From Oerskovia enterophila (GTDB taxonomy: Bacteria > Actinomycetota > Actinomycetes > Actinomycetales > Cellulomonadaceae): DNA of 64,000 bases. The stretch is taken from positions 1 to 64,000 of the forward strand of contig NZ_MAQA01000003.1 in assembly GCF_001692445.1 (NCBI RefSeq). The letters are read 5' to 3'. How positions within the stretch are numbered: position 1 is the stretch's first letter; each line of letters starts with the position of its first letter. The translations under genes were made by a program, and so were the position numbers. The notes below the pieces were generated by a model, which saw only the letters and a program-made list of their open reading frames with translations, had not been told where the DNA came from and ran no database searches. Below, in pieces: positions 1 to 11,725 of the stretch.

Positions 1-128
1 TCACCGGTATGTCCGGGGCAGGGCGCACGCGTGCTGCCGCGGTCCTCGAGGACCTCGACTGGTACGTCGTGGACAACATGCCGCCCAAGATGCTCGTGCC
101 GCTCGTCGACATGATGACGCGCGCGGGC
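1..128 (+). pseudogene. rapZ: rapZ N-terminal fragment (RNase adapter/nucleotide-binding protein), cut at both ends
   Basis: The first 128 bases read in frame as the N-terminal part of RapZ: a P-loop of the form [12 protein letters not shown], then [17 protein letters not shown], a typical RapZ signature. RapZ is a GTP/ATP-binding protein that in other bacteria modulates sRNA or cell-wall metabolism. The left end is cut by the window. The right end stops abruptly near base 128, where the sequence becomes the antisense of uvrC. In actinobacteria rapZ normally follows uvrC on the same strand; here it faces uvrC. This is therefore a fragment at a rearrangement or assembly junction, not a working gene. 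Confidence 0.75.
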
Positions 129-1999
129 CCGAGGCCGGGCACGTCGTCCAGGACCGAGACGGTCATGGCCTTGCCACGCTTCTTGCGGTGGTAGGAAATC
201 GCGAACCGGTGCGCCTCGTCGCGCACGCGCTGGAGCAGGTAGAGGCCCTCGGAGCTGCGCTGCAGGATCACGGGGTAGTCCTCGCCGGGCAGCCACACCT
301 CCTCGAGGCGCTTCGCGAGCCCGCACAGGGCGACGTCGTCGATCCCGAGCTCGGCGAGCGCCCGGGCGGCGGCCGCGACCTGGGGCGGACCACCGTCGAC
401 CACGACGAGGTTGGGCGGGTACGCGAAGCGTGCTGCGCGGCCCGCCGGGGCGTCGGCCCCGACCTCGCCCGACCGGGGGACGTAGCCTGCGGCCACGGCG
501 TCCGCGTCCTGCGCCGTGTCCTCGTCGGCTCCCAGGTCCATCTCCACGTCGCTCGCCTGCGACCGGTCCGCGAGATAGCGCTTGAAGCGGCGCGTGATGA
601 CCTCGTGCATCGCGGCCGTGTCGTCGCGCGCTCCCAGGCCCTCGGGCCCACGGATCGCGAAGTGCCGGTACTCGCTCTTGCGCGCGAGCCCGTCCTCGAA
701 CACGACCATCGACGCGACCTGGTGGGTTCCCTGCGTCGTGGACACGTCGTAGCACTCGATGCGCAGCGGCGCGGTCTCGAGGCCCAGGGCCTCCTGGATC
801 TCGCGCAGCGCCTGGCTGCGCGTGGTCAGGTCGCCGGCTCGGCGCGTGCGGTGCAGCGCGAGGGCGTGCTCCGCGTTCTTGTGCACCGTGGCGGCGAGCT
901 CGCGCTTGTCCCCGCGCTGGGGCACTCGGACGTCCACCTTGGCGCCGCGGAGCCCCGTGAGCCAGGACACGACCTGCTCGGTGTCCGGAGGAAGGACCGG
1001 CACGAGCACCTCGCGGGGCACGACGCTCGACGACGGCGTGGAGGAGTCGCCCAACGACTCGTCGGCCGAGCCGTAGACCTGCTGGAGGAGGTGCTCGACG
1101 AGCTCCGCGTCCGTCACGTCCTCGACCTTCTCGACGATCCAGCCACGCTGACCACGGATGCGCCCGCCGCGGACGTGGAAGACCTGGACCGCGGCCTCGA
1201 GCTCGTCGCCTGCCAGGGCGAAGATGTCCGCGTCGGTCGCGTCCCCGAGCACCACGGCGTTCTTCTCCATGGCGCGCTCGAGCGCGATGATGTCGTCGCG
1301 CAGGCGTGCCGCCTGCTCGTACTCCATCGCGGCAGCGGCCTCCTTCATCTTCGCCTCGACCCGGCGGATGAACTTGGCCGTGTCGCCGGCCATGAAGTCA
1401 CAGAAGTCCTCGGCGAGCGCGTGATGGTCCTCGGGGCTGATGCGTCCCACGCACGGCGCCGAGCACTTGTCGATGTACCCGAGCAGGCACGGGCGCCCGG
1501 TCTGCTGGGCCCGCTTGAAGACCCCCGCGGAGCACGTGCGCACCGGGAAGACCCGCAGCAGGAGGTCGAGGGTCTCGCGGATCGCCCAGGCGTGCCCGTA
1601 GGGGCCGAAGTACCGCGTCCCGGGGCGCTTGGCGCCGCGCATGACCTGTGCCCGGGGGAACTGCTCGCCCAGCGTCACGGCCAGGTAGGGGTAGGACTTG
1701 TCGTCCCGGTACTTGACGTTGAAGCGCGGGTCGAACTCCTTGATCCACGAGTACTCGAGCGCGAGCGCCTCGACCTCGGTCCCGACCACCGTCCACTCGA
1801 CCGAGGCGGCCGTGGTCACCATGGTCTGGGTGCGGTAGTGGAGGTTCGTCAGGTCCTGGAAGTAGCTCCCGAGACGCGCTCGCAGGTTCTTGGCCTTGCC
1901 CACGTAGATCACGCGTCCGTGCTCGTCGCGGAACCGGTAGACACCGGGCGACGTGGGGATCTCTCCCGGGGCGGGGCGGTACGAGGACGGATCTGCCAT
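119..1999 (-). CDS. uvrC: UvrABC system protein C (excinuclease subunit), 3' end replaced at a junction
   Basis: UvrC makes the two incisions around UvrA/UvrB-marked DNA lesions. Translation from ATG at 1999 gives MADPSSYRP, followed by the GIY-YIG nuclease core (SPGVYRF ... [14 protein letters not shown]) at about residues 15-95. A Cys-rich stretch ([15 protein letters not shown]) and the UVR helix ([18 protein letters not shown]) that contacts UvrB follow. The RNase H-like second nuclease domain is seen in [21 protein letters not shown] and [13 protein letters not shown]. The C-terminal helix-hairpin-helix starts ([13 protein letters not shown]), but the rest is missing because the sequence switches to inverted rapZ at about base 119-130. 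The frame stays open to the window edge without a natural stop. It lies downstream of uvrA and uvrB on the same strand. Confidence 0.92.
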
Positions 2000-2096
2000 G
2001 TCCGTCAGCCTAGGTCAGCCCACCCACACCCCGGGTGGCCCTGTCCACCGTGACGCCCGTCACACATGTGACGGCCCGTGCCGCTAGGGTGACGGC

Positions 2097-2582
2097 ATGG
2101 GCGCCCTTCACTCCTATGCCGCGACCGTCCGCTGGACCGGCGCAGGCCAGACCGGAACCACGACCTACACCGCGTACAGCCGGGACCACGAGATAGACCT
2201 CGCGGGTCGCCCGACGCTCCCCGGGTCTGCCGACCCGGCGTTCCGCGGAGACCCCGGCCGGTACAGCCCCGAGGAGCTGTTCGTCGCGAGCCTCTCGCAG
2301 TGCCACATGCTGTGGTTCCTGCACCTCGCGTCGGCCGCGGGGATCGTGGTGCGCGAGTACTCGGACGAGGTCACCGGCACCATGCGCGTCGAGTCGGCGG
2401 GGGCCGGTCAGTTCACCGACGTCACGCTGCACCCGCACGTCGTCGTCGACGACGGGCCCCAGGTCACCGACGAGGCCGTCGCAGAGGTCCACCGCCGGGC
2501 CCACGACCACTGCTTCCTGGCCCGGTCCGTGAACTTCCCGGTGCTGCTCGAACCCGCCCCGCTGCGCACGCACGCAGCCTGA
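2097..2582 (+). CDS. OsmC family protein (organic hydroperoxide reductase-like)
   Basis: A 161-residue protein of the OsmC/Ohr fold, which reduces organic hydroperoxides with a Cys pair in a dimer. Visible family features are the segment SPEELFVASLSQCHMLWFLH with the first Cys on the central helix, and a second Cys in HDHCFLARSVNFPV near residues 135-140. The N-terminal beta region (YAATVRWTG ... TTTYTAYSRDHEI) also fits. The gene lies between the 5' end of uvrC and the 3' end of uvrA, divergent from uvrC by about 100 bases. The exact substrate cannot be read from sequence. Confidence 0.85.
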   Translation: MGALHSYAATVRWTGAGQTGTTTYTAYSRDHEIDLAGRPTLPGSADPAFRGDPGRYSPEELFVASLSQCHMLWFLHLASAAGIVVREYSDEVTGTMRVESAGAGQFTDVTLHPHVVVDDGPQVTDEAVAEVHRRAHDHCFLARSVNFPVLLEPAPLRTHAA

Positions 2583-2613
2583 CCGCCCGGCTGCGTGAGC
2601 GCGACGCCGCGCG

Positions 2614-5600
2614 TCAGGCGCTCTCGCGTGCGTCGTCGTCGGATGCACCCACCGACGCCTTCACGGCCGCCGAGGACTTCGAGGCCGCGGCCGTGGCCTT
2701 GCGCACCGGGGTCTTCCGGGGCGCCTTGGCAGCGGGCGCCTTGGCTGCCGCGGCCTTCTTGGGCAGCGGCGCGACCGGGATCGGGTCACCCGGGAGCACC
2801 TCGGCGAGGAAGCGGCCCGTGTGGCTCGCGGCGACGGCCGCCACCTGCTCGGGCGTGCCCTCGGCGATGACCCGGCCTCCGCCTGATCCGCCCTCCGGAC
2901 CCATGTCGATGACCCAGTCGGCGTTCTTGATGACGTCCAGGTTGTGCTCGATCACGAGCACCGAGTTGCCCTTGTCCACGAGCGACTGGAGCACCGCGAG
3001 GAGCTTGCGGATGTCCTCGAAGTGCAGTCCCGTCGTGGGCTCGTCGAGGACGTAGATGGTGCGCCCCGTCGATCGCTTCTGCAGCTCGCTGGCCAGCTTG
3101 ACGCGCTGCGCCTCACCGCCCGAGAGCGTGGGTGCGGGCTGCCCCAGGCGCACGTACCCCAGACCGACCTCGGAGAGAGTCTTGAGGTGCCGCGAGATCG
3201 TGGGCACCGCGGCGAAGAACTCCGACGCCTCCTCGATGGGCATGTCGAGCACGTCGGCGACGGTCTTGCCCTTGAAGTGCACCTCGAGCGTCTCGCGGTT
3301 GTAGCGCGCACCGTGGCAGACCTCGCACGGGACGTAGACGTCCGGCAGGAAGTTCATCTCGATCTTGATGGTCCCGTCGCCCGAGCACGCCTCGCAGCGC
3401 CCACCCTTGACGTTGAACGAGAACCGACCAGGCGTGTAGCCCCGCACCTTGGCCTCGCTGGTCTCCGCGAAGAGCTTGCGGACATGGTCCCAGACCCCCG
3501 TGTACGTCGCGGGGTTGGACCGCGGCGTGCGCCCGATGGGCCCCTGGTCGACGTGGACCACCTTGTCGAGGTTCTCGAGCCCGGTGATGCGCCGGTGCCG
3601 GCCGGCGACCTGCCGTGCCCCGTTGAGCTCGTTCGCGAGCACCGTGTAGAGGATCGAGTTGACGAGCGTGGACTTGCCCGAGCCAGAGACCCCCGTGACC
3701 GCGGTCAGCGTGCCGAGCGGGAAGCTGACGTCGATACCCTCGAGGTTGTGCTCGCGCGCACCGATGACCGTGACCTGACGGCTCTTGTCCACGGGACGAC
3801 GCGTCGCCGGCAGGGGGATGCTGCGGCGCCCGGCGAGGTAGGCACCCGTGACGGACTCGGGGGCCTCGAGGAGTCCCGCGTAGTCGCCCGAGTGGATGAC
3901 GCGCCCGCCGTGCTCCCCCGCCCCGGGGCCGATGTCCACGATCCAGTCGGCGGCGCGGATGGTGTCCTCGTCGTGCTCGACGACGATGAGCGTGTTGCCC
4001 AGGTCGCGCAGCCGGGTGAGCGTGTCGATGAGCCGCCGGTTGTCCCGCTGGTGCAGACCGATGCTCGGCTCGTCGAGGACGTACAGCACACCGACGAGCC
4101 CCGAGCCGATCTGCGTCGCGAGCCGGATGCGCTGCGCCTCGCCCCCCGAGAGGGTCCCGGCCGGGCGCTCGAGCGAGAGGTAGTCGAGGCCCACGTCGAG
4201 CAGGAAGCCCAGGCGGGCGTCGATCTCCTTGAGCACCTCGGTCGCGATGGCCTTCTGGCGTGTACCGAGCTCGAGCGAGCCGAGGAAGTCCGCGGCCTCG
4301 CGCAGCGGCAGACGGCAGACCTCGGCGATCGACTTGTCGCCGACCTTGACCGCGAGGACCTCGGGCTTGAGGCGCGTGCCCTGGCAGACGGGGCACGGCG
4401 TCTCGCGCATGTACGCCTCGTACTTCTCCTTGGACCACTCCGACTCGGTCTCGCCGTGACGGCGTTCCAGGAAGGTCACGACGCCCTCGAAGCCGGTCGA
4501 GTACTGACGCTCGCGGCCCCAGCGGTTCTTGTAGCGGACGTGGACCTCGTGGTTCTGGCCGTAGAGGACGGCCTGCTGCGCGCGCTGCGGCAGCGCGCGC
4601 CAGGGCACGTCCATGGAGAACCCCAGGTCCGAGGCGAGAGCGGTCAGGACGCGGTTGAAGTACTCGGAGGAGATCTGGGCCCAGGGAGCGACGGCGCCCT
4701 CGGCGAGCGACTTCTCGTCGTCCGGGATCACGAGGTCCGGGTCCACCTCGAGCCGGAACCCGATGCCCGTGCACTCGGGGCACGCGCCGTAGGGCGCGTT
4801 GAACGAGAAGGTACGCGGCTCGATCTCGTCGAGCGTGAGCTCGTGGTCGTTGGGGCACGCACGCTTCTCGGAGAACCGGCGCTCGCGCTGCGGGTCGTCG
4901 GCGTCCGCGTCCACGAGCTCGACCACGACGAGGCCACCTGCGAGGCCGAGAGCAGTCTCCACGGAGTCGGTGAGCCGGCGCTGGACGCCCTCGCGCGAGA
5001 CGAGACGGTCGATCACGACCTCGATGTCGTGCTTGAGCTTCTTCTCGAGCGCAGGCGGGTCCGTGAGCTGGACGACCTCGCCGTCGACGCGGGCACGCGC
5101 GAACCCCTTGGACTGGAGCTCCTTGAAGAGCTCGCTGTACTCGCCCTTGCGTCCGCGCACGACGGGGGCGAGGACCTGGTAGCGAGTCCCCTCCGGCAGC
5201 TCGAGGAGACGGTCGACGATCTGCTGCGGCGTCTGGGCCTGGACCTTCTCTCCGCAGACGGGGCAGTGCTGGGTCCCGGCGCGTGCGAACAGCAGGCGGA
5301 GGTAGTCGTAGACCTCCGTGATGGTCCCGACCGTCGAGCGAGGGTTGCGGTTGGTCGACTTCTGGTCGATCGAGACCGCGGGCGAGAGCCCCTCGATGAA
5401 GTCGACGTCCGGCTTGTCCATCTGCCCCAGGAACTGACGGGCGTAGGCGGACAACGACTCGACGTACCGGCGCTGCCCCTCCGCGAAGATCGTGTCGAAC
5501 GCGAGAGAGGACTTGCCGGACCCCGACAGCCCCGTGAAGACGATGAGCTGGTCCCTCGGCAGGTCGAGGTCGACGTTGCGGAGGTTGTGCTCACGGGCAC

Positions 5601-5625
5601 CAGCGATGACAAGGCGATTGCTCAC
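2614..5625 (-). CDS. uvrA: UvrABC system protein A (DNA damage recognition ATPase)
   Basis: UvrA is the dimeric ABC-type ATPase that finds bulky lesions and loads UvrB. The GTG at 5625 starts [18 protein letters not shown], the usual UvrA N-terminus; longer in-frame upstream sequence has no family similarity. Two ABC modules are visible: Walker [14 protein letters not shown] near residue 31 and [12 protein letters not shown] near residue 650, each with an LSGGEAQR signature. Zn-binding CxxC pairs occur ([33 protein letters not shown]). The product is about 1003 residues because of a C-terminal Lys/Ala-rich tail of roughly 50 residues, absent from most UvrA proteins. A LexA-like box lies about 31 bases upstream. 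Confidence 0.97.
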   Translation of the reverse strand: MSNRLVIAGAREHNLRNVDLDLPRDQLIVFTGLSGSGKSSLAFDTIFAEGQRRYVESLSAYARQFLGQMDKPDVDFIEGLSPAVSIDQKSTNRNPRSTVGTITEVYDYLRLLFARAGTQHCPVCGEKVQAQTPQQIVDRLLELPEGTRYQVLAPVVRGRKGEYSELFKELQSKGFARARVDGEVVQLTDPPALEKKLKHDIEVVIDRLVSREGVQRRLTDSVETALGLAGGLVVVELVDADADDPQRERRFSEKRACPNDHELTLDEIEPRTFSFNAPYGACPECTGIGFRLEVDPDLVIPDDEKSLAEGAVAPWAQISSEYFNRVLTALASDLGFSMDVPWRALPQRAQQAVLYGQNHEVHVRYKNRWGRERQYSTGFEGVVTFLERRHGETESEWSKEKYEAYMRETPCPVCQGTRLKPEVLAVKVGDKSIAEVCRLPLREAADFLGSLELGTRQKAIATEVLKEIDARLGFLLDVGLDYLSLERPAGTLSGGEAQRIRLATQIGSGLVGVLYVLDEPSIGLHQRDNRRLIDTLTRLRDLGNTLIVVEHDEDTIRAADWIVDIGPGAGEHGGRVIHSGDYAGLLEAPESVTGAYLAGRRSIPLPATRRPVDKSRQVTVIGAREHNLEGIDVSFPLGTLTAVTGVSGSGKSTLVNSILYTVLANELNGARQVAGRHRRITGLENLDKVVHVDQGPIGRTPRSNPATYTGVWDHVRKLFAETSEAKVRGYTPGRFSFNVKGGRCEACSGDGTIKIEMNFLPDVYVPCEVCHGARYNRETLEVHFKGKTVADVLDMPIEEASEFFAAVPTISRHLKTLSEVGLGYVRLGQPAPTLSGGEAQRVKLASELQKRSTGRTIYVLDEPTTGLHFEDIRKLLAVLQSLVDKGNSVLVIEHNLDVIKNADWVIDMGPEGGSGGGRVIAEGTPEQVAAVAASHTGRFLAEVLPGDPIPVAPLPKKAAAAKAPAAKAPRKTPVRKATAAASKSSAAVKASVGASDDDARESA

Positions 5626-5655
5626 CGAAGCATCGTATGCCTCGCCCCTGACATT

Positions 5656-5669
5656 CGCACACCTGTTCG
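5656..5669 (-). promoter_or_regulatory. Candidate LexA/SOS box upstream of uvrA
   Basis: On the minus strand the 14-mer CGAACAGGTGTGCG matches the actinobacterial/Gram-positive SOS box CGAACRNRYGTTYG with one mismatch (G for T in the second half). It lies 31 bases before the GTG of uvrA, where a repressor would block the promoter. LexA control of uvrA is known in many bacteria; its action here is inferred. Confidence 0.6.
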
Positions 5670-5853
5670 AGACGCGGACGACCGGCGTCGCCCCGACCGG
5701 CGAGCCGACGGCGCGTGCGCCATGCCCCTGACCAGCACTCCGAGCAATCTGCTCGCCGTGCCAGACTTCGACGAGAGGCTCGTCACACGACCAGCCGAGC
5801 GCCGTCGGTTCAGCCACCCCGCCGGCTACCGACCGGAACAACCTGGAGGGCTC

Positions 5854-6561
5854 GTGGGATACACCGGAGACGTCACGGTCGGAGGTCCGCGGGACCTGCG
5901 GGTCCTGGACGAGGTCGAGGTCCGCAAGCTCGCCGTCGGACCGTCGGACAACAACGCCTACCTCCTGACCTGCCGGAGAAGCGGAGCCCAGCTCCTGGTG
6001 GACGCTGCTGCCGAGCCGGACCGGCTCGCCGAGCTCGTCCGTGAGGGCTCGCCTTCGGCCCGCCTCGACATGGTCGTCACGACGCACCGTCACCGCGACC
6101 ACATCGCCGCGCTCGCGTCCCTCGTGGCGGTCACGGGAGCCACGGTCGCGGTCGGCGAACCCGACGCCGATGCCGTCACCCGTGCCACGGAGGTCGGCGT
6201 CGGCAGATCCTTGCACGACGGCGACACGCTCGTCGTCGGGCACCTCACCCTCGGGGTCGTCGCCCTGCGCGGCCACACACCTGGGTCGGTCGCGCTCGCG
6301 TACCGCGAGCCCGAGCACGCCACCGCGCCCGGGGCCGTCCCCGGGCGCGCACACCTGTTCACGGGAGACTCGCTCTTCCCGGGCGGGGTGGGCAACACCG
6401 AGCAGGACCCTGGACGCTTCGCACTCCTCTACGCCGACGTCACCGAGAGGCTCTTCGACAGGTTCGACGACGCGACGTGGGTCTACCCCGGGCACGGCGC
6501 GGACACGACGCTCGGCACCGAGCGTCCCCACCTCGAGGAGTGGCGCGCACGAGGCTGGTAG
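5854..6561 (+). CDS. MBL-fold metallo-hydrolase (glyoxalase II-like)
   Basis: A metallo-beta-lactamase-fold hydrolase with a two-metal site. Motifs in order are the THRHRDH metal motif (HxHxDH), [24 protein letters not shown] and [10 protein letters not shown], giving the His/Asp ligands expected for the glyoxalase II-like branch. The GTG at 5854 ([15 protein letters not shown]) is preferred because conserved sequence begins there and a GGAGGG stands just before it, although the spacing is short. An ATG at 5722 would add 44 low-similarity residues. The gene is divergent from uvrA, a common arrangement in this group. The natural substrate is unknown. Confidence 0.85.
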   Translation: MGYTGDVTVGGPRDLRVLDEVEVRKLAVGPSDNNAYLLTCRRSGAQLLVDAAAEPDRLAELVREGSPSARLDMVVTTHRHRDHIAALASLVAVTGATVAVGEPDADAVTRATEVGVGRSLHDGDTLVVGHLTLGVVALRGHTPGSVALAYREPEHATAPGAVPGRAHLFTGDSLFPGGVGNTEQDPGRFALLYADVTERLFDRFDDATWVYPGHGADTTLGTERPHLEEWRARGW

Positions 6562-6607
6562 CAGCGGCTGCGGACCACGGGCGGCCCGTGCCGCTCGAGG
6601 TGCTTGA

Positions 6608-6916
6608 ATGAGCGACATGCCGATCTTCGCCGTGACCTACACGTACGCCGACAAGCCCGCCGTCCTCGACGCGTTCCGCCCCGAGCACCGTGCCTTCCTG
6701 GGTGGCCTGCTCGAGCAGGGCACCCTGCTCGCGTCCGGTCCCCTCGCCCAGGACGTCGCCAACCCCGCAGGGGCGCTCCTCCTGGTCGAGGCCACCGACG
6801 AGGCGGGCGTGGCCCAGACGCTCGACGCCGACCCGTTCGCCCGGGAGAACGTCATCACGCGTCGCACGGTCCGTCCCTGGGTTCCCGTGCTCGGCCCCTG
6901 GTCCGACCGCATCTGA
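6608..6916 (+). CDS. YciI-like protein
   Basis: A 102-residue protein of the YciI/YCII family (ferredoxin-like alpha/beta fold). It begins [15 protein letters not shown] and contains [24 protein letters not shown], where the conserved His (EHRAFL) matches the putative catalytic His of YciI proteins; a second block is DPFARENVI. Family members are small dimeric enzymes or domains of mostly unknown reaction. It lies 46 bases after the MBL hydrolase on the same strand and probably shares its transcript. A strong hairpin follows. Confidence 0.8.
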   Translation: MSDMPIFAVTYTYADKPAVLDAFRPEHRAFLGGLLEQGTLLASGPLAQDVANPAGALLLVEATDEAGVAQTLDADPFARENVITRRTVRPWVPVLGPWSDRI

Positions 6917-7002
6917 CCCGGGACGGCCCGCGGCTCTACCTGCGCCGCCCTGACCTGCCCGGCACGACCGGGCCCGCCACCCGACCCAGCCCGCGCAGCA
7001 CG

Positions 7003-7034
7003 ACGGCCCGCCTCCCCGAAGGGAGGCGGGCCGT
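7003..7034. terminator. Bidirectional hairpin terminator
   Basis: A perfect 14-bp stem (ACGGCCCGCCTCCC pairing with its complement) closes a CGAA loop. It lies between the convergent YciI-like gene and the downstream TerC gene, so it can serve both strands. Confidence 0.8.
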
Positions 7035-7069
7035 GGCGTACCGGGCCGAGCGTGCGCCGGGTGAGCCGA

Positions 7070-8083
7070 CTAGGAGGCCACGTCGACGTCGTCGGACACG
7101 GTCTCCGCCTTGTCCTGGCCGCGCGTGCGCAGCAGGCTCGCGACCGTCGTGACCCCGAGCGCTCCCACGATCACCACGAGCGAGAGCCAGATCGGGACCG
7201 TGGGGACGGCCTCGATGTGGTGCCCGCCGTTGATGAACGGCAGCGTGTTCTCGTGGAGCGCCTCGAGGATCAGCTTGACCCCGATGAAGCCCAGGATCAC
7301 CGCCAGGCCGATCGGCAGGTAGACCAGGCGCTCCAGGAGACCACCCAGCAGGAAGTAGAGCTGACGGAGCCCCATGAGTGCGAACACGTTCGTCGTGAAC
7401 ACGATGAACGGGTCCTGCGTCAGGCCGAAGATCGCGGGGATCGAGTCGAACGCGAACAGCAGGTCCGTGCTGCCGATCGCGAGGAACACGATGAGCATGG
7501 GCGTGAAGAGCCTCTTGCCGTCGACCACGGTCCGCAGCCTGCCACCGTCGTACGTCTGCGACAGGGGAAGCACCCGCCGCAGCGAGCGGATCATCCGGTT
7601 CTCCTGGTACTCCTCCGGTTCGTCCCCGCCCGCGACGAGCTTGATCGCGGTGTAGATCAGGAACGCGCCGAACAGGTAGAACACCCACACGAACTGCGCG
7701 ATGATCGCCGCACCCGCCAGGATGAAGGCGCCGCGCAGCACGAGCGCCACGATGATCCCCACCATGAGGACCTTCTGCTGGTGCTCACGGGGTACGGCGA
7801 ACCTCGTCATGATGATGACGAACACGAAGAGGTTGTCCACCGACAGGCTGTACTCGGTGAGCCAGCCCGCGTAGAACTCGACCGCCGGGGCGCTCCCGCC
7901 CACGAGAGCGACGAGCCCACCGAAGACCAGTGCCAGGGCGACGTAGAACGCCACCCACAGGCCGCTCTCCTTCATCGACGGCACGTGCGGGCGACGGCCC
8001 ACGATCACCAGGTCGACGAGCAGGAGGACGACGAGAGACGTCAGCGACGCCGCCTCGAACCAGAACGGGAGCTCGTGCTGCAT
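7070..8083 (-). CDS. TerC/Alx family integral membrane protein (second of tandem pair)
   Basis: A 337-residue polytopic membrane protein of the TerC family. Members include E. coli Alx and TerC proteins linked to manganese export or metallation of secreted enzymes. About eight to nine hydrophobic segments are visible. Conserved blocks include SLSVDNLFVFVIIMTRF, AIGSTDLLFAFDSIPAIFGLTQDPFIVFTTNVFALMGLRQLYFL and AVILGFIGVKLILEA, carrying the acidic residues of the predicted transport path. Its ATG overlaps the stop of the upstream paralogue by one base (TGATG), so the two are translationally coupled. Confidence 0.92.
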   Translation of the reverse strand: MQHELPFWFEAASLTSLVVLLLVDLVIVGRRPHVPSMKESGLWVAFYVALALVFGGLVALVGGSAPAVEFYAGWLTEYSLSVDNLFVFVIIMTRFAVPREHQQKVLMVGIIVALVLRGAFILAGAAIIAQFVWVFYLFGAFLIYTAIKLVAGGDEPEEYQENRMIRSLRRVLPLSQTYDGGRLRTVVDGKRLFTPMLIVFLAIGSTDLLFAFDSIPAIFGLTQDPFIVFTTNVFALMGLRQLYFLLGGLLERLVYLPIGLAVILGFIGVKLILEALHENTLPFINGGHHIEAVPTVPIWLSLVVIVGALGVTTVASLLRTRGQDKAETVSDDVDVAS

Positions 8084-9084
8084 CAGTAGGTTTCCTTCTC
8101 CAGGCGACGACGGTCGCTACGGTCCTTCGCGAGGCTCGCGATCGTCGTGATCGCGAGGGTCACCACGATGAAGCCGAGCGAGACGGCGGTCGAGATCTCC
8201 GGCAGGAAGGTGATGTGCTCGCCACCGTTGATGAAGGGGATCTCGTTGGTGTGCATCGCGTGGATGAGGAGCTTGATCCCGATGAAGCCGAGGATCGCGG
8301 CCAGGCCCCACGCGAGGTAGACGAGACGGTCCAGCAGGCCGTCGATGAGGAAGTAGAGCTGGCGCAGACCCAGGAGCGAGAACGCGTTGGCCGCGAAGAC
8401 CAGGAAGGTCTCCTGCGTCAGGCCGAAGATCGCGGGGATCGAGTCGACCGCGAACAGGAGGTCGGCGCTGCCGATCGCGATCATCACGATGAGCATGGGC
8501 GTGATGTAGCGCTTGCCGGAGATGGTCGTGAACATCTTGTCCTCGACGTACGCGTCCGTCGTCGGGAAGAGGCGACGCGTGAGGCGCAGGACCGCGTTCT
8601 CCTGGTACTCCTCCTCGTCGTGCGACCGCGCGCTCCTCATCTGCGCGTAGGCCGTGTAGATGAGGAAGGCACCGAAGATGTAGAAGACCCAGCTGAAGTT
8701 CTCGATGAGCGCGGCGCCCAGGAAGATGAAGATCGTGCGCAGGACCAGGGCGATCGTGATGCCGATCAGCAGGACCTTCTGCTGGTACAGCCGCGGGACC
8801 CGGAAGCTCGTCATGATCAGGACGAACACGAAGAGGTTGTCGACCGACAGGCTCTTCTCGGTGATGTACCCGGCGAAGTACTCCCCGCCGTAGACCGAGC
8901 CGAAGTAGGCCCAGATCCCGACGCCGAAGAGGATCGCGATGCCGACGTAGCCGGCCGACCACCACGAGGCTTCCTTGAGGGTCGGGGCGTGGGGGGTGCG
9001 GACATGACCCACGAAGTCGAAGGCCAGCATCGCGACGATGATGCCGATCGTCGCGGCCCACATCCAGACAGGAACATCCATCAC
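8083..9084 (-). CDS. TerC/Alx family integral membrane protein (first of tandem pair)
   Basis: A 333-residue TerC family protein with the same blocks as its downstream paralogue: KSLSVDNLFVFVLIMTSF, AIGSADLLFAVDSIPAIFGLTQETFLVFAANAFSLLGLRQLYFL and AAILGFIGIKLLIHA. Start ATG 9084 has CGGAGG upstream. The two paralogues form a tandem duplication whose products differ mainly at the N-terminus and in the cytoplasmic loop. The leader resembles a manganese-sensing riboswitch, which fits a role in Mn homeostasis. Tellurite resistance, the origin of the family name, is not implied. Confidence 0.92.
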   Translation of the reverse strand: MMDVPVWMWAATIGIIVAMLAFDFVGHVRTPHAPTLKEASWWSAGYVGIAILFGVGIWAYFGSVYGGEYFAGYITEKSLSVDNLFVFVLIMTSFRVPRLYQQKVLLIGITIALVLRTIFIFLGAALIENFSWVFYIFGAFLIYTAYAQMRSARSHDEEEYQENAVLRLTRRLFPTTDAYVEDKMFTTISGKRYITPMLIVMIAIGSADLLFAVDSIPAIFGLTQETFLVFAANAFSLLGLRQLYFLIDGLLDRLVYLAWGLAAILGFIGIKLLIHAMHTNEIPFINGGEHITFLPEISTAVSLGFIVVTLAITTIASLAKDRSDRRRLEKETY

Positions 9085-9099
9085 ACATACCTCCGGTAC

Positions 9100-9257
9100 G
9101 TAGCACTGAGTACCGAAGGTCTCTTCCGCCCGTAGACGACCACCGACCGGCCCGAGGGCGGTCGCGAGAGGTAGCCGTGCTGGACCGGTGACACCGGGCC
9201 GACGATTGCGTCGACCGTGATGACGACATCACCGTGTTCGGGAATACTCCCCTTCAA
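9100..9257 (-). promoter_or_regulatory. Possible yybP-ykoY (Mn2+) riboswitch-type leader of the terC pair
   Basis: The minus-strand leader begins TTGAAGGGGAGTATTCCC (9257-9240). This resembles the GGGGAGUA block at the 5' end of yybP-ykoY riboswitches, which often precede terC/alx genes. Several hairpins follow, including GTGATG-TCGT-CATCAC and CCGGTG/CACCGG. The remaining conserved core was not aligned against a covariance model, so this is a position- and motif-based proposal. Confidence 0.5.
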
Positions 9258-9318
9258 CCGAGCAAGCATAGGCCATCGCAGCCGCGAGTCGCCCACGCCT
9301 TCCACAACCGTCATGGGC

Positions 9319-9335
9319 GGCGGGATCATCCCGCC
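9319..9335 (-). terminator. Short hairpin after uvrB
   Basis: GGCGGGA and TCCCGCC pair around a TCA loop about 43 bases past the uvrB stop. It separates uvrB from the terC leader. The 7-bp stem and lack of a T run make it a weak terminator candidate. Confidence 0.5.
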
Positions 9336-9377
9336 CCGCGAACCGGCCCGCTCCTGGGGCCGGCACGCGGATCCCCG

Positions 9378-11474
<2,097 letters not shown>

Positions 11475-11725
11475 GTCTCCACGGTACGGCGAACCACCCA
11501 CACGGACCTGACGGCTCCGTGCCGTGCCGCGATCCGCGCCGCGACCCGAGGCCGGACTTTCACCCGACAGGGGATTTGGCGTGTCGCAGCAGAGCGCCCT
11601 AGGGTGCCCGTAATCCTTGCTATCTCGTGCTATCCCCCGACAAAACGGACGTCGGCGGATTCGTCCGAGCTGGATTCGTACACAGAACTTACTTTCACGT
11701 CCTCGACCCCACCCCGGAGACATCG

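Noticed and set aside
188-2053. Long plus-strand open frame opposite uvrC
   Set aside because: An antisense shadow of uvrC in very GC-rich DNA; its translation is Arg/His/Val-rich without any family signature.
2944-5721. Long plus-strand open frame running across uvrA
   Set aside because: Antisense to uvrA; only its last part (from 5854) is a real gene, the MBL-fold hydrolase.
6942-6960. CCTGACCTGCCCGG as a further copy of the element repeat
   Set aside because: Only the CTGACCTGC core matches and it is in chromosomal intergenic DNA; probably chance.
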